A DNA stretch of 64,000 bases from Mesobacillus boroniphilus (GCF_018424685.1 NZ_QTKX01000004.1:1-64000); one strand, 5' to 3'; shown: positions 20,483-32,349, counted from the stretch's first letter. A program made the numbers and translations. Notes: generated by a model from the letters alone, not told the origin.

Positions 20483-20530
20483 AAAGTGGGAGGTTATTCC
20501 GTTAAAACCACATTCTAGGAGGAAATAAAA

Positions 20531-21223
20531 ATGGCTAAAAAAGGTAAAAAGTATCTTGAAGCTGCTAAGCTTGTAGATCGCGCTCAAGCGTATACAGTTG
20601 CTGAAGCAGTTGAGCTTGCTAAAAAGACAAGCACTGTTAAATTTGATGCTACAGTTGAAGCTGCTTTCCGTTTGGGTGTAGACCCTAAGAAAGCTGACCA
20701 GCAAATCCGTGGAGCAGTTGTGCTTCCAAACGGTACTGGTAAAACTCAGCGTGTTCTAGTGTTCGCTAAAGGCGAAAAGTTAAAAGAAGCAGAAGCTGCT
20801 GGCGCAGATTATGTTGGTGATGCAGAATACATCAACAAGATCCAACAAGGCTGGTTCGACTTTGACGTAATCGTAGCTACACCTGATATGATGGGTGAAG
20901 TTGGTAAGCTTGGTCGCGTATTGGGACCTAAAGGCTTAATGCCAAACCCTAAGACTGGCACAGTTACTTTCGATGTAACGAAAGCAGTTAACGAAATCAA
21001 AGCAGGTAAAGTAGAATACCGCGTTGATAAGTCTGGTAACATCCACGTACCTATCGGAAAAGTTTCTTTCGAAGACGGAAAGCTTGTTGAAAACTTCAAC
21101 ACAATCTTCGAAACTATGATGAAGGTTAAGCCAGCTGCAGCTAAAGGAACTTACATGAAGAACGTTACGATCTCTACTACAATGGGACCTGGCGTTAAAG
21201 TAGATCCTTCAACTGTAAAATAA
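20531..21223 (+). CDS. rplA: 50S ribosomal protein L1
   Basis: L1 binds the mobile stalk of 23S rRNA at the E site and in many bacteria represses its own operon. The 230-residue protein begins [17 protein letters not shown] and has the family signature around [35 protein letters not shown] precedes the ATG. It follows rplK across the repeat-filled gap. Confidence 0.97.
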   Translation: MAKKGKKYLEAAKLVDRAQAYTVAEAVELAKKTSTVKFDATVEAAFRLGVDPKKADQQIRGAVVLPNGTGKTQRVLVFAKGEKLKEAEAAGADYVGDAEYINKIQQGWFDFDVIVATPDMMGEVGKLGRVLGPKGLMPNPKTGTVTFDVTKAVNEIKAGKVEYRVDKSGNIHVPIGKVSFEDGKLVENFNTIFETMMKVKPAAAKGTYMKNVTISTTMGPGVKVDPSTVK

Positions 21224-21229
21224 TAGTAT

Positions 21230-21258
21230 TTGACAATTAAAGAAGCATTAGATATAAT
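21230..21258 (+). promoter_or_regulatory. Promoter of rplJ-rplL
   Basis: TTGACA, a 17-nt spacer and TATAAT: a perfect sigma-A match, starting 7 bp after rplA and leading into the L10 leader. Confidence 0.9.
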
Positions 21259-21287
21259 TCTTCTTGTTGTGAAAATAAAATAACATT

Positions 21288-21401
21288 TGTACCGCAGACA
21301 GCAGGGGCTTTTAGCTTAATAACCTGCCGAGGTCATACGATAGAGCAACAATTTTACTATTGTATACTTCCTCCGTGTCTGTCCAGATGCGGAGGTTTTT
21401 A
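21288..21401 (+). promoter_or_regulatory. L10 leader RNA (autoregulation of rplJ-rplL)
   Basis: The conserved parts of the L10 leader are present: ACCGCAGACAGCAGG and AATAACCTGCCGAGG, then a terminator at 21370-21400 (CCTCCG..TCTG / CAGA..CGGAGG and T run). L10, alone or with L12, binds the leader and favours termination when ribosomal protein is in excess. It ends 42 bp before rplJ. Confidence 0.92.
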
Positions 21402-21442
21402 TTTGATCGGTATAAATGCAGAAATCTACAGGAGGTGTAAGG

Positions 21443-21943
21443 ATGAGCAAAGTTATTGAAGTAAAAAAGCAAATCGTTGACGAGATTGCTGGCAAACTAA
21501 AAGAAAGCAAATCAACAATCGTTGTTGATTACCGCGGACTTACAGTTTCTGAAGTAACTGAACTTCGTAAAGAGCTTCGTGAAGCTGGCGTAGAATTCAA
21601 GGTTTACAAAAACTCTATGACACGCCGTGCTGCTGAAGCTGCAGAACTTGCTGACTTAAACACATCTTTAACAGGTCCTAACGCAATCGCGTTCAGTACT
21701 GAAGATGTAGTTGCACCAGCGAAGATTCTTAACGAATTCGCTAAAAAGCATGAAGCGCTTGAAATCAAAGCGGGTGTAGTTGAAGGCAACATCGTTACAG
21801 TAGAAGAAATCAAGGCACTTGCAGACCTACCGTCTCGCGAAGGTCTACTTTCTATGCTACTCAGCGTACTTCAAGCACCAGTTCGCAATCTTGCTCTTGC
21901 TGCAAAAGCAGTTGCAGAACAGAAGGAAGAACAAGGCGCGTAA
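21443..21943 (+). CDS. rplJ: 50S ribosomal protein L10
   Basis: L10 is the base of the stalk that carries L7/L12 dimers. The 166-residue protein begins [19 protein letters not shown] and has the RNA-binding N-terminal domain ([22 protein letters not shown]) and the C-terminal helix for L12. The start at 21443 is set by AGGAGGTGTAAGG; the nine extra upstream codons would take up that site. Confidence 0.97.
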   Translation: MSKVIEVKKQIVDEIAGKLKESKSTIVVDYRGLTVSEVTELRKELREAGVEFKVYKNSMTRRAAEAAELADLNTSLTGPNAIAFSTEDVVAPAKILNEFAKKHEALEIKAGVVEGNIVTVEEIKALADLPSREGLLSMLLSVLQAPVRNLALAAKAVAEQKEEQGA

Positions 21944-21997
21944 GTTAATTTTTACGGTTTAAAAATAAAAAACTAACCTATTAGGAGGAAACAAATC

Positions 21998-22360
21998 ATG
22001 ACTAAAGAACAAATCATTGAAGCAGTTAAAAGCATGACTGTTTTAGAACTTAACGACCTAGTAAAAGCAATCGAAGAAGAATTCGGCGTAACTGCTGCTG
22101 CACCAGTTGCAATGATGGGTGGAGCTGCTGGAGCTGCTGCTGAAGAACAAACTGAATTTGACGTAGTTCTTGCATCTGCTGGCGACCAGAAGATCAAGGT
22201 TATCAAAGTTGTACGTGAAATCACTGGTCTTGGTCTTAAAGAAGCGAAAGAAGTTGTTGACAACGCTCCTAAAGCTCTTAAAGAAGGCGTTTCTAAAGAA
22301 GAAGCTGAAGAAATCAAAGCTAAGCTTGAAGAAGTTGGAGCTAACATCGAAGTTAAGTAA
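21998..22360 (+). CDS. rplL: 50S ribosomal protein L7/L12
   Basis: L12 recruits GTPase factors to the ribosome. The 120-residue protein has the dimerising N-terminal helices ([18 protein letters not shown]), an Ala/Gly-rich hinge, and the C-terminal domain ([21 protein letters not shown]). The codon use is strongly biased, as expected for a very highly expressed gene. AGGAGGAAAC precedes the ATG, and a terminator follows. Confidence 0.98.
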   Translation: MTKEQIIEAVKSMTVLELNDLVKAIEEEFGVTAAAPVAMMGGAAGAAAEEQTEFDVVLASAGDQKIKVIKVVREITGLGLKEAKEVVDNAPKALKEGVSKEEAEEIKAKLEEVGANIEVK

Positions 22361-22373
22361 TCAACATTACAAT

Positions 22374-22404
22374 AAAAAGCTCGCTGCTAAAGCGGGCTTT
22401 TTTT
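22374..22404 (+). terminator. Terminator of rplJ-rplL
   Basis: AAAAAGCTCGCT GCTAA AGCGGGCTTTTTTTT: 9-bp stem with one wobble and eight T. Confidence 0.9.
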
Positions 22405-22459
22405 TAGCTTTTTATCTTTAATAGGTGAATGAAATTATAAAATATTAACTGCGAGAAAT

Positions 22460-22508
22460 GTCTAGCTCCAGCGCTTGTCGGGGCTGATCAAGGCGCTTCC
22501 GCTTTTCT
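22460..22508 (+). repeat. Dispersed repeat copy R3, internally deleted
   Basis: The left end (TCTAGCTCCAGCG) is joined directly to the right end (CTTGTCGGGGCTGATCAAGG, then CGCTTCCGCTTTT). The junction is at AGCGC, which occurs twice in full copies, so a deletion between these short direct repeats explains it. Confidence 0.85.
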
Positions 22509-22546
22509 TAGTAGATATGAATGGTATAAATTTCACTTTGAGAAAT

Positions 22547-22668
22547 ATCCAGCTACAGCGCCTAGCCCCTCGAGTCGCTTCGGTCCGCCCAATGAAGTCA
22601 AAGAACGACTTCACCGGTCGGCCCTCCAGCGCTTGTCGGGGCTGATCAAGGCGCTTCCGCTTTTCTTT
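22547..22668 (+). repeat. Dispersed repeat copy R4, full length
   Basis: A full copy with CTACAGCGCCTAGCCCCTC, inner hairpin GAAGTC/GACTTC and the CTTCCGCTTTT end. It lies 38 bp after R3. Both have GAGAAAT just before the left arm, suggesting that the flank was duplicated with the element. The 402-bp rplL-rsmC gap is made mostly of these two. Confidence 0.9.
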
Positions 22669-22762
22669 TTTGCTTTTTAATTTTAAAAAGTTTATAATAC
22701 CGCAGGAGCAATGCAATCCGCGATCGCATTCTTCAAATGAGTCCCCGTGGAGGTGAGAGATT

Positions 22763-23365
22763 TTGACTGAACATTACTACTCCCGCAAACCCAGTACTGA
22801 AAGCAATCCTGTGAAATGGCAGAGTGAATTGAAGGGGAATAGCTTCCGCTTTAAGGTTGACAGTGGAGTTTTTTCGAAAAAGGAAGTCGATTTTGGGTCA
22901 AGGCTATTGATCGATACGTTCGAACTAAATAAAGCTGATGGGTTGATTCTTGATGTTGGTTGTGGCTATGGGCCGATTGGACTTTCACTTGCTAAGGCTT
23001 ATCCAGGAGCTATGGTCCACATGGTGGATGTCAATGAAAGAGCGATTATGCTTTCTGAGGAAAATGCGTCTGAAAATAAAGTGAACAACGTGAAAATCTA
23101 TGAAAGCGACCGGCTTACTGGGGTGGAGGAAAAAGGATTCGATGCAATCCTTACGAACCCGCCGATCCGTGCCGGAAAAAAGATTGTGCATGATATTTTT
23201 GAACAAAGTTTCCACCATTTAGCTGAAGGTGGAGAGCTTTGGGTGGTCATCCAGAAAAAGCAGGGTGCCCCATCCGCGATGGAAAAAATGAAAGAGCTAT
23301 TTGGCGAAGTAGACATAGTGGCGAAAAGTAAAGGATACTTTATTCTCAAATCTGTTAAATGTTGA
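22763..23365 (+). CDS. rsmC: Class I methyltransferase, probable 16S rRNA (guanine) methyltransferase RsmC (YbxB)
   Basis: A 200-residue S-adenosylmethionine methyltransferase. The SAM motif is LILDVGCGYGPIGLSLA and the catalytic motif is DAILTNPPIRAG, the NPP(F/I) form of base N-methyltransferases. B. subtilis YbxB occupies the same place before rpoB. E. coli RsmC methylates G1207 of 16S rRNA and is about twice as long; the single-domain form here matches Firmicutes homologues, where the target is less certain. The TTG start follows GGAGGTGAGAGAT. Confidence 0.85.
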   Translation: MTEHYYSRKPSTESNPVKWQSELKGNSFRFKVDSGVFSKKEVDFGSRLLIDTFELNKADGLILDVGCGYGPIGLSLAKAYPGAMVHMVDVNERAIMLSEENASENKVNNVKIYESDRLTGVEEKGFDAILTNPPIRAGKKIVHDIFEQSFHHLAEGGELWVVIQKKQGAPSAMEKMKELFGEVDIVAKSKGYFILKSVKC

Positions 23366-23390
23366 CGTGAGAAAACCGCTATGTTAATAT
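23362..23390 (+). promoter_or_regulatory. Candidate promoter of rpoB-rpoC
   Basis: TTGACG, a 17-nt spacer and TAATAT, overlapping the rsmC stop codon. The GTTAATAT at the -10 is the same as in the rplK and rplGB promoters. The leader to rpoB would be about 210 nt. Confidence 0.6.
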
Positions 23391-23610
23391 TATAAAATGC
23401 CAATATATTAGTTTCCTTTTCAATTGCTATTTTCATCGAAAGTTGTATAATTTTGGGCATTAAGGGAAAACTAACAAAATAATTGTTCGTTGCAGGAAAT
23501 GTGGTTTTTAAGAGAAAACCCTTTTTCTTTTTGTCTTTTGAAATGGGGGAAACTTCATGGACAAGACAGGGATAGATGAATAATAACGCTTGATTTGAGG
23601 GGTGAATCAG

Positions 23611-26600
23611 TTGACAGGTCAACTAGTTCAGTATGGACGACACCGCCAACGTAGAAGTTATGCTCGCATCAGTGAAGTTTTGGAATTGCCGAATTTGATT
23701 GAAATTCAAACCTCTTCCTATCAGTGGTTTCTTGATGAGGGCCTCCGTGAAATGTTCCAGGACATTTCACCGATTGAAGACTTTACTGGTAACTTATCGT
23801 TAGAGTTTATCGATTACAGTCTTGGCGAACCGAAATATCCAGTGGAAGAATCAAAAGAAAGAGACGTCACTTACTCTGCGCCATTGCGAGTAAAGGTCCG
23901 CCTTGTGAATAAGGAAACAGGTGAAGTAAAGGACCAGGATGTCTTCATGGGCGATTTCCCGCTTATGACAGAGACTGGCACGTTTGTAATTAACGGTGCC
24001 GAGAGGGTTATCGTTTCCCAGTTAGTGCGCTCACCAAGCGTATACTACAGCGGGAAACTTGATAAGAACGGGAAGAAAGGGTTCACTGCGACCGTTATTC
24101 CGAACCGTGGCGCCTGGTTAGAGTATGAAACAGATGCCAAGGACGTTGTATATGTAAGGATCGATCGTACGAGGAAGCTCCCTGTTACGGTTCTTTTGCG
24201 TGCATTAGGGTTCGGTTCTGATCAAGAAATCATTGATCTGATCGGTGATAACGAATATATCCGTAATACTCTTGAAAAAGATAATACGGAAAGTACGGAA
24301 AAAGCGCTTCTTGAAATTTACGAGCGTCTCCGTCCTGGCGAACCGCCTACAGTTGACAACGCAAAAAGCCTTCTGGTATCAAGATTCTTTGATCCAAAGC
24401 GCTATGACCTTGCAAATGTAGGGCGTTATAAAATCAACAAAAAGCTTCATATTAAAAACCGTTTATTCGGGCAAAAGCTTGCAGAAACATTAGTAGATCC
24501 GGAAACAGGAGAAATTATCGCAGAAAAAGGAGTCACTTTAGACCGCCGAACTCTTGATAAGATCATCCCTGCACTGGAGAAAAATGTTGGTTTCAAGGAT
24601 TTCAGCCCATACGGCGGCGTGGTTGAAGAGGACGTAACTTTGCAAAGCATTAAAATCTACGCTCCAAACGATGAGGGCGAGAAAGAAATTAATGTTTTAG
24701 GAAACGCGTATGTCCCTGAACCAATCAAAAACATCACGCCTGCTGATATCATTTCATCCATCAGCTACTTCTTTAACTTGCTGCATGGTGTTGGCGATAC
24801 AGATGACATCGACCATTTAGGAAACAGACGCCTTCGTTCTGTTGGTGAACTGTTGCAGAACCAATTCCGTATTGGTTTGTCCAGAATGGAGCGTGTAGTC
24901 CGTGAAAGAATGTCTATTCAGGACACAAATACGATTACACCACAGCAATTAATCAATATCCGCCCGGTAATTGCGTCCATCAAAGAGTTCTTTGGAAGCT
25001 CCCAGCTTTCACAGTTCATGGACCAGACAAATCCGTTGGCTGAATTGACACATAAAAGGCGTCTTTCTGCGTTGGGACCTGGTGGTCTTACACGTGAGCG
25101 CGCTGGATTCGAAGTGCGTGACGTTCACTATTCCCACTACGGACGTATGTGTCCGATTGAAACGCCGGAAGGTCCAAACATCGGTTTGATCAACTCACTT
25201 TCAAGTTTCGCGAAGGTCAACCGCTTCGGATTCATCGAGACTCCGTACCGTCGCGTTGATCCGGAAACAGGTAAAGTGACAAGCCATTTTGATTACTTAA
25301 CAGCTGATGAAGAAGATAACTATGTAGTGGCACAGGCGAATGCTCGTCTTGCTGATGATGGTTCTTTCATTGATGATGAAGTAATAGCTCGTTTCCGTGG
25401 TGAAAACACAGTCGTCAAACGTGACCGCGTCGATTACATGGACGTATCACCTAAGCAAGTTGTATCCGCAGCGACTGCATGTATTCCTTTCTTGGAAAAC
25501 GATGACTCCAACCGTGCACTAATGGGTGCGAACATGCAACGTCAGGCTGTTCCGTTAATGCAGCCGGAAGCACCAATCGTAGGTACGGGAATGGAGCACG
25601 TGAATGCAAAGGATTCCGGTGCTGCAGTAATCTGTAAGCATGAAGGAATTGTAGAACACGTTGAAGCACGTCAAGTATGGGTTCGCCGTGTTACTGAAGT
25701 AGACGGTCAGGAAGTTAAGGGTGACCTTGATAAATACCGCATGCTTAAGTTCATTCGTTCCAATCAGGGTACTTGTTATAACCAGCGCCCAATCGTAAGC
25801 CTTGGTGACCGTGTAGTTAAAGGAGAAATCCTTGCTGACGGACCATCAATGGAAAAAGGTGAACTGGCACTAGGACGTAACGTTCTTGTTGGATTCATGA
25901 CATGGAATGGCTATAACTATGAAGATGCCATCATCATGAGTGAACGACTTGTTAAAGACGATGTTTATACATCGATCCATATAGAAGAATATGAATCAGA
26001 GTCCCGCGATACAAAGCTTGGACCTGAAGAAATCACACGCGATATTCCGAACGTAGGGGAAGACGCACTAAGAAACCTTGACGAGCGTGGAATCATCCGT
26101 GTCGGTGCTGAAGTAAAGGATGGGGATCTTCTAGTAGGTAAGGTAACACCTAAAGGGGTTACTGAATTGACTGCGGAAGAACGTCTCCTGCACGCAATCT
26201 TCGGTGAAAAAGCAAGGGAAGTCCGTGATACTTCATTGCGTGTTCCACACGGCGGCGGCGGGATTGTCCTTGACGTTAAAGTGTTTAACCGAGAAGATGG
26301 CGACGAGCTTCCTCCAGGTGTAAACCAGCTTGTCCGTGCTTACATCGTTCAGAAGCGTAAGATTTCTGAAGGTGACAAAATGGCAGGACGCCACGGTAAC
26401 AAAGGGGTTATCTCTAAAATCCTTCCGGAAGAAGATATGCCTTTCCTACCGGACGGAACACCAGTTGATATCATGCTTAACCCACTAGGGGTACCATCAC
26501 GTATGAATATCGGTCAGGTTCTTGAGCTCCACCTTGGTATGGCTGCGCGCTACCTTGGAATCCATGTTGCTTCACCAGTATTCGACGGTGCCCGTGAGGA

Positions 26601-27171
26601 AGATGTATGGTCAACGATCCAGGAAGCTGGTATGGCACGAGATGCGAAAACTGTCCTATATGATGGACGTACCGGTGAACCATTCGATAATCGTGTATCT
26701 GTCGGTGTCATGTACATGATCAAGCTTGCTCACATGGTAGACGATAAGCTTCATGCTCGTTCTACTGGACCATACTCACTTGTTACGCAGCAGCCACTCG
26801 GCGGTAAAGCTCAGTTCGGCGGACAGCGTTTCGGGGAGATGGAGGTTTGGGCGCTTGAAGCATACGGCGCTGCTTACACATTGCAGGAAATCTTAACTGT
26901 CAAGTCCGATGATGTTGTTGGACGTGTCAAAACATATGAAGCAATTGTAAAAGGTGAAAACGTACCAGAGCCAGGCGTTCCGGAATCATTCAAAGTATTG
27001 ATGAAAGAACTTCAGAGTCTTGGTATGGACGTCAAGATCCTATCAGGCGATGAAAAAGAAATCGAAATGCGCGATTTTGATGATGAAGAAGAATTGCAGC
27101 ATGCAGAAACATTGACAATTGCTCCTGAAACAGAAGAAATGGGTTCTGAAAAAGTAGGAATGAAAGAATAG
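23611..27171 (+). CDS. rpoB: RNA polymerase beta subunit
   Basis: The 1186-residue beta subunit forms the catalytic pincer with beta prime. Conserved blocks are in order: [14 protein letters not shown] near the N-terminus, the rifampicin pocket ([22 protein letters not shown], His near 481, unaltered), [28 protein letters not shown] and the C-terminal [19 protein letters not shown]. The TTG at 23611 ([17 protein letters not shown]) is chosen from the B. subtilis start and from GGGGTGAATC upstream; a GTG three codons earlier overlaps that site. The acidic C-terminal tail after residue 1150 is variable. Confidence 0.98.
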   Translation: MTGQLVQYGRHRQRRSYARISEVLELPNLIEIQTSSYQWFLDEGLREMFQDISPIEDFTGNLSLEFIDYSLGEPKYPVEESKERDVTYSAPLRVKVRLVNKETGEVKDQDVFMGDFPLMTETGTFVINGAERVIVSQLVRSPSVYYSGKLDKNGKKGFTATVIPNRGAWLEYETDAKDVVYVRIDRTRKLPVTVLLRALGFGSDQEIIDLIGDNEYIRNTLEKDNTESTEKALLEIYERLRPGEPPTVDNAKSLLVSRFFDPKRYDLANVGRYKINKKLHIKNRLFGQKLAETLVDPETGEIIAEKGVTLDRRTLDKIIPALEKNVGFKDFSPYGGVVEEDVTLQSIKIYAPNDEGEKEINVLGNAYVPEPIKNITPADIISSISYFFNLLHGVGDTDDIDHLGNRRLRSVGELLQNQFRIGLSRMERVVRERMSIQDTNTITPQQLINIRPVIASIKEFFGSSQLSQFMDQTNPLAELTHKRRLSALGPGGLTRERAGFEVRDVHYSHYGRMCPIETPEGPNIGLINSLSSFAKVNRFGFIETPYRRVDPETGKVTSHFDYLTADEEDNYVVAQANARLADDGSFIDDEVIARFRGENTVVKRDRVDYMDVSPKQVVSAATACIPFLENDDSNRALMGANMQRQAVPLMQPEAPIVGTGMEHVNAKDSGAAVICKHEGIVEHVEARQVWVRRVTEVDGQEVKGDLDKYRMLKFIRSNQGTCYNQRPIVSLGDRVVKGEILADGPSMEKGELALGRNVLVGFMTWNGYNYEDAIIMSERLVKDDVYTSIHIEEYESESRDTKLGPEEITRDIPNVGEDALRNLDERGIIRVGAEVKDGDLLVGKVTPKGVTELTAEERLLHAIFGEKAREVRDTSLRVPHGGGGIVLDVKVFNREDGDELPPGVNQLVRAYIVQKRKISEGDKMAGRHGNKGVISKILPEEDMPFLPDGTPVDIMLNPLGVPSRMNIGQVLELHLGMAARYLGIHVASPVFDGAREEDVWSTIQEAGMARDAKTVLYDGRTGEPFDNRVSVGVMYMIKLAHMVDDKLHARSTGPYSLVTQQPLGGKAQFGGQRFGEMEVWALEAYGAAYTLQEILTVKSDDVVGRVKTYEAIVKGENVPEPGVPESFKVLMKELQSLGMDVKILSGDEKEIEMRDFDDEEELQHAETLTIAPETEEMGSEKVGMKE

Positions 27172-27184
27172 GTCCATCTATTGG

Positions 27185-27227
27185 CACACGTGTACAAACA
27201 GTTGAATAACAGTATTGTCCACGTGTG
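27185..27227 (+). repeat. Inverted repeat between rpoB and rpoC
   Basis: CACACGTG and CACGTGTG are perfect 8-bp inverted arms around a 27-nt partly complementary centre. There is no T run, so readthrough into rpoC is expected. It may be an RNA-processing or stability element. Confidence 0.65.
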
Positions 27228-27283
27228 TTCCTTTTTGGATGGCCATAAGGGTAAAACCCTAGATTAAAAGGGAGGTAGGCCCC

Positions 27284-30200
27284 TTGATAGATGTTAATAA
27301 TTTTGAGTACATGAAAATTGGCCTCGCTTCACCAGATAAGATCCGTTCATGGTCTTTCGGTGAGGTAAAAAAGCCGGAAACAATTAACTATCGTACTTTA
27401 AAGCCAGAAAAAGACGGCTTATTCTGTGAGCGTATCTTCGGACCGACGAAGGACTGGGAATGTCACTGCGGAAAGTACAAAAGAGTTCGCTATAAAGGCG
27501 TAGTCTGTGACCGATGCGGTGTTGAAGTAACACGTGCAAAAGTCCGTCGTGAAAGAATGGGACATATTGAGCTTGCAGCTCCTGTTTCTCACATTTGGTA
27601 TTTCAAAGGAATTCCTAGCCGCATGGGACTAGTCCTTGACATGTCTCCGCGCGCGCTTGAAGAAGTTATATACTTTGCTTCGTATGTGGTAACGGAAACT
27701 GGTGACACTGCTCTTGAAAAGAAGCAATTGCTGTCAGAGAAAGAATACCGTGCTTACCGCGAAAAATATGGCAACAAGTTCCAGGCCGCCATGGGAGCTG
27801 AAGCGATCAAAAAGCTGCTTTCTGACATTGACCTTGATAAAGAAGCAGATATGCTGAAAGAAGAATTAAGGACAGCACAAGGTCAGCGTCGTACACGTGC
27901 GATCAAGCGCCTTGAGGTAGTAGAAGCATTCCGTGGGTCAGGCAATGAGCCTTCATGGATGATCCTTGATGTTCTTCCTGTCATCCCGCCGGAACTTCGC
28001 CCGATGGTACAGCTTGACGGTGGACGTTTCGCGACTTCCGATCTGAACGACTTGTACCGCCGAGTAATTAACCGTAACAATCGTCTTAAGCGTCTTCTTG
28101 ATCTTGGTGCTCCTAGCATCATCGTCCAGAATGAAAAGCGAATGTTACAGGAAGCTGTTGACGCGTTGATCGATAACGGCCGCCGCGGTCGTCCGGTAAC
28201 AGGACCAGGTAACCGTCCATTGAAGTCCCTTTCACATATGCTAAAGGGTAAGCAAGGTCGTTTCCGTCAAAACCTACTTGGTAAGCGTGTTGACTACTCA
28301 GGCCGTTCGGTTATCGTCGTAGGTCCAAACCTGCAAATGTACCAGTGCGGACTGCCAAAAGAAATGGCTCTTGAGCTATTCAAGCCGTTCGTCATGAAGG
28401 AACTTGTACAAAAGGGCTTAGCCCATAACATAAAGTCTGCCAAACGCAAGATCGAGCGCGTACAGCCGGAAGTCTGGGATGTACTTGAAGATGTAATCAA
28501 GGAGCACCCAGTATTGCTGAACCGTGCCCCAACTCTTCACAGACTTGGAATCCAGGCGTTCGAGCCAACATTGGTCGAGGGACGCGCAATCCGTCTTCAC
28601 CCGCTAGTATGTACAGCTTACAATGCTGACTTCGACGGTGACCAGATGGCAGTCCACGTACCACTTTCTGCTGAAGCACAGGCAGAAGCACGTCTATTGA
28701 TGCTTGCTGCTCAGAACATCCTGAACCCTAAGGATGGAAAGCCAGTTGTTACTCCTTCACAGGATATGGTTTTAGGTAACTACTACCTAACTTTGGAAAG
28801 AGAAGGTGCTGTTGGCGAAGGTATGGTATTCAAAGATGCGAATGAAGCATTGATTGCATACCAGAATGGCTATGTACATCTTCATACTCGTATTGCTGTT
28901 GCCGCATCATCACTTGGCAACCAGACATTCACTGAAGAGCAAAATGGCCAGCTCTTAATCACGACAGTTGGAAAGCTGATTTTCAATGAAATCCTTCCAG
29001 CTTCATTCCCTTATATCAATGAGCCTTCAAAACAAAACCTTGAGGAGAAAACTCCAGAAATGTATTTTGTTGAAAAAGGCGCGGATATCAAGGAAGTTAT
29101 CAAGAGCATGAAATTGGTTGATCCATTCAAGAAGAAGATCCTTGGAAACATCATTGCGGAAGTTTTCAAGAAGTTCAAAATCACTGAAACATCTAAAATG
29201 CTTGACCGTATGAAGGGACTTGGCTTCACTTACTCGACTAAAGCGGGTATTACGGTTGGTGTGGCAGATATCGTGGTTCTTAAAGAGAAGCAGGAAATCA
29301 TTTCAGAAGCACAGACTAAGGTAGATAATGTTCTTAAGCAGTTCAGACGCGGTTTGATTACCGAGGATGAGCGTTATGATCGCGTTATTTCCATCTGGAG
29401 TCAGGCTAAGGATAATATCCAGGCTAAGCTGATGAAATCACTTGATAACTCAAACCCAATCTTCATGATGAGTGACTCCGGTGCCCGTGGTAACGCGTCC
29501 AACTTCACGCAGCTTGCTGGTATGCGTGGTCTGATGGCCAACCCGGCTGGACGAATCATCGAGTTGCCGATCAAGTCAAGTTTCCGTGAAGGTCTGACAG
29601 TATTGGAGTACTTCATCTCCACTCACGGTGCACGTAAAGGTCTTGCCGATACAGCACTAAAGACTGCTGACTCAGGTTACCTGACTCGCCGTCTTGTAGA
29701 CGTAGCACAGGATGTCATCGTTCGTGAAGACGATTGTGGTACAGACAGGGGCTTGTTTATCAAATCTCTTAAAGATGGTACCGAAGTAATCGAACCTTTA
29801 GAAGAGCGTTTGATCGGCCGTTATGCAAGAAAGGCGATAAAGCATCCTGAAACAAAGGCTGTGATTGTACCTGAAAACGGATTGATCACAGAAGACTTGG
29901 CTGTTGAAGTAACTGAAGCTGGAATCGAGGAAGTGTGGATTCGCTCTGCATTTACATGTAATACACGCCACGGTGTATGTAAGAAGTGTTACGGACGTAA
30001 CCTTGCGACTGGCCAGGAAGTTGAAGTGGGAGAAGCAGTTGGTATCATTGCTGCCCAGTCAATCGGTGAGCCAGGTACGCAGCTTACAATGCGTACATTC
30101 CATACCGGCGGTGTTGCAGGAGACGATATCACACAAGGTCTTCCGCGTATCCAGGAATTGTTCGAAGCACGTAATCCTAAAGGGCAAGCTGTCATCTCGG

Positions 30201-30886
30201 AATTGGAAGGTGTCGTTGTTGGCATCAACGAAGGAAAAGACCGTCAGCAGGAAATTGTTATCCAGGGTGAAATCGAAAGCCGTACTTACAATGCGCCATA
30301 TACAGCACGCCTGAAGGTTGCTGTAAATGACCATGTAAAACGCGGTCAGGAACTCACTGAAGGTTCAATCGATCCTAAGGAACTTTTAAGAGTCAAAGAT
30401 GTTCAATCCGTGCAGGAATACCTATTGAAAGAAGTTCAGAAGGTATACCGTATGCAGGGTGTTGAAATCGGCGACAAGCACGTAGAAGTTATGGTCCGCC
30501 AGATGATGCGCAAAATCAGGGTGATCGACGCTGGTGAAACAGATGTACTGCCAGGCACATTGCTTGAGATCCATCAGTTCACTGACGCTAACCGCAAAGC
30601 ACTTCTTGACGGGAAAATGCCAGCAACAGGGCGTCCAGTATTGCTTGGTATCACAAAAGCATCACTTGAGACGGACTCATTCCTATCTGCAGCATCCTTC
30701 CAGGAAACAACAAGAGTACTTACAGATGCTGCGATCAAAGGCAAGCGCGATGAGCTTCTCGGCCTGAAGGAAAATGTTATCATCGGTAAACTCGTTCCAG
30801 CAGGAACTGGTATGCAGCGCTACAGAAGAGCTGAGCCAATCTCAATGGAAGAAGAAAATGCCGAAGATGCAATCACTGTAGAATAA
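27284..30886 (+). CDS. rpoC: RNA polymerase beta prime subunit
   Basis: The 1200-residue catalytic subunit. The N-terminal zinc ribbon ([21 protein letters not shown]) and the absolutely conserved NADFDGD magnesium site at residues 447-453 are intact, as are the bridge-helix region ([22 protein letters not shown]) and the trigger-loop region ([16 protein letters not shown]). The TTG start follows GGGAGGTAGGCCCC and matches B. subtilis ([10 protein letters not shown]). It is transcribed with rpoB across a 112-bp gap. Confidence 0.98.
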   Translation: MIDVNNFEYMKIGLASPDKIRSWSFGEVKKPETINYRTLKPEKDGLFCERIFGPTKDWECHCGKYKRVRYKGVVCDRCGVEVTRAKVRRERMGHIELAAPVSHIWYFKGIPSRMGLVLDMSPRALEEVIYFASYVVTETGDTALEKKQLLSEKEYRAYREKYGNKFQAAMGAEAIKKLLSDIDLDKEADMLKEELRTAQGQRRTRAIKRLEVVEAFRGSGNEPSWMILDVLPVIPPELRPMVQLDGGRFATSDLNDLYRRVINRNNRLKRLLDLGAPSIIVQNEKRMLQEAVDALIDNGRRGRPVTGPGNRPLKSLSHMLKGKQGRFRQNLLGKRVDYSGRSVIVVGPNLQMYQCGLPKEMALELFKPFVMKELVQKGLAHNIKSAKRKIERVQPEVWDVLEDVIKEHPVLLNRAPTLHRLGIQAFEPTLVEGRAIRLHPLVCTAYNADFDGDQMAVHVPLSAEAQAEARLLMLAAQNILNPKDGKPVVTPSQDMVLGNYYLTLEREGAVGEGMVFKDANEALIAYQNGYVHLHTRIAVAASSLGNQTFTEEQNGQLLITTVGKLIFNEILPASFPYINEPSKQNLEEKTPEMYFVEKGADIKEVIKSMKLVDPFKKKILGNIIAEVFKKFKITETSKMLDRMKGLGFTYSTKAGITVGVADIVVLKEKQEIISEAQTKVDNVLKQFRRGLITEDERYDRVISIWSQAKDNIQAKLMKSLDNSNPIFMMSDSGARGNASNFTQLAGMRGLMANPAGRIIELPIKSSFREGLTVLEYFISTHGARKGLADTALKTADSGYLTRRLVDVAQDVIVREDDCGTDRGLFIKSLKDGTEVIEPLEERLIGRYARKAIKHPETKAVIVPENGLITEDLAVEVTEAGIEEVWIRSAFTCNTRHGVCKKCYGRNLATGQEVEVGEAVGIIAAQSIGEPGTQLTMRTFHTGGVAGDDITQGLPRIQELFEARNPKGQAVISELEGVVVGINEGKDRQQEIVIQGEIESRTYNAPYTARLKVAVNDHVKRGQELTEGSIDPKELLRVKDVQSVQEYLLKEVQKVYRMQGVEIGDKHVEVMVRQMMRKIRVIDAGETDVLPGTLLEIHQFTDANRKALLDGKMPATGRPVLLGITKASLETDSFLSAASFQETTRVLTDAAIKGKRDELLGLKENVIIGKLVPAGTGMQRYRRAEPISMEEENAEDAITVE

Positions 30887-30895
30887 ATAAGAAGC

Positions 30896-30933
30896 GCGGT
30901 GCTCTCTGCCACGGCAGAAAGTGCCGCCTTTTT
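30896..30933 (+). terminator. Terminator after rpoC
   Basis: GCGGTGCTCTCTGCC pairs with GGCAGAAAGTGCCGC (two wobbles and a C-A mismatch) around a short loop and is followed by five T. Confidence 0.75.
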
Positions 30934-30996
30934 AAAGAAAAAAGAATTAATCTATGAATAAAAGGAACATTTAAGCGAAAAAGTTTATTGATGTTG

Positions 30997-31025
30997 TTGA
31001 CATCCCTTGCGCTAAGTGTTAATAT
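30997..31025 (+). promoter_or_regulatory. Promoter of rplGB-rpsL-rpsG-fusA
   Basis: TTGACA, a 17-nt spacer and TAATAT. The bases AAGTGTTAATATTTCA around the -10 also occur at the rplK promoter. Confidence 0.85.
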
Positions 31026-31066
31026 TTCAAAGGTGCTCCTATTTACCGGTTACTTTGGAGGATATC

Positions 31067-31315
31067 ATGTCTTATGAAAAAGTAGCTCAGGCTAAAAAGA
31101 TAATAGTAGGATCAAAGCAAACAGTGAAAGCACTGAAGGCTGGCGAAGTAATCGAACTGGTCATCGCGAAGGATGCTGACATGAAAGTGACAGCGAATCT
31201 ATTGCAAACTGCCAGGGAAATGAACACCGCCATCACTTATGTCGACTCTATGAAAAAATTAGGGAAGGCATGCGGGATTGCCGTAGGAGCTTCAGCTGTA
31301 GCGATTACCAAGTAA
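31067..31315 (+). CDS. rplGB: L7Ae-family ribosomal protein (YbxF)
   Basis: A small RNA-binding protein of the L7Ae/L30e/S12e family, which recognises K-turns; B. subtilis YbxF binds K-turns and associates with the ribosome. The 82-residue product begins [19 protein letters not shown] and has the [13 protein letters not shown] and [15 protein letters not shown] family blocks. The ATG at 31067 follows TTGGAGGATAT; the 17 extra upstream codons overlap the promoter start site. First gene of the str-type operon. Confidence 0.94.
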   Translation: MSYEKVAQAKKIIVGSKQTVKALKAGEVIELVIAKDADMKVTANLLQTAREMNTAITYVDSMKKLGKACGIAVGASAVAITK

Positions 31316-31400
31316 AAACTGTTTTTGCAGTGAACTGCAAGAACTTTGTTTTTTGTAAAAAAATGAACCACCTGGATGTGTGGGCTTACACAAAAAGTGA

Positions 31401-31838
<438 letters not shown>

Positions 31839-31878
31839 CAAACAAAACTAATAACCCTTTTTGAAAGGAGGAAATTAC

Positions 31879-32349
31879 ATGCCACGTAAAGGTCCAGTTG
31901 CAAAGAGAGACGTATTGCCGGATCCGATTTATAACTCAAAGCTTATCACTCGTTTGATCAACAAGATGATGATCGATGGTAAGAGAGGTAAATCACAAAA
32001 GATCCTTTATTCAGCTTTTGATATCATTCGTGAGCGTTCAGGCAAAGAGCCTATCGAAGTATTCGATGCAGCTCTTAAGAACATCATGCCTGTTCTAGAA
32101 GTAAAAGCACGCCGTGTAGGTGGAGCTAACTACCAAGTACCAGTTGAGGTGCGCGCAGACCGCCGTACAACTCTTGGTCTTCGTTGGTTAGTAAACTACT
32201 CACGTCTTCGTGGGGAAAAGACAATGGAAGAGCGTCTTGCTAACGAAATTCTTGACGCTGCTAACAACACTGGTGCTTCTGTTAAGAAGCGCGAAGATAC
32301 ACACAAAATGGCGGAAGCAAACAAAGCATTCGCTCACTATCGTTGGTAG
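31879..32349 (+). CDS. rpsG: 30S ribosomal protein S7
   Basis: S7 starts assembly of the 30S head and contacts tRNA in the E site. The 156-residue product begins [29 protein letters not shown] lies before the ATG at 31879. An in-frame start six codons upstream would take in that site and is rejected. The [32 protein letters not shown] block is typical. Confidence 0.98.
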   Translation: MPRKGPVAKRDVLPDPIYNSKLITRLINKMMIDGKRGKSQKILYSAFDIIRERSGKEPIEVFDAALKNIMPVLEVKARRVGGANYQVPVEVRADRRTTLGLRWLVNYSRLRGEKTMEERLANEILDAANNTGASVKKREDTHKMAEANKAFAHYRW

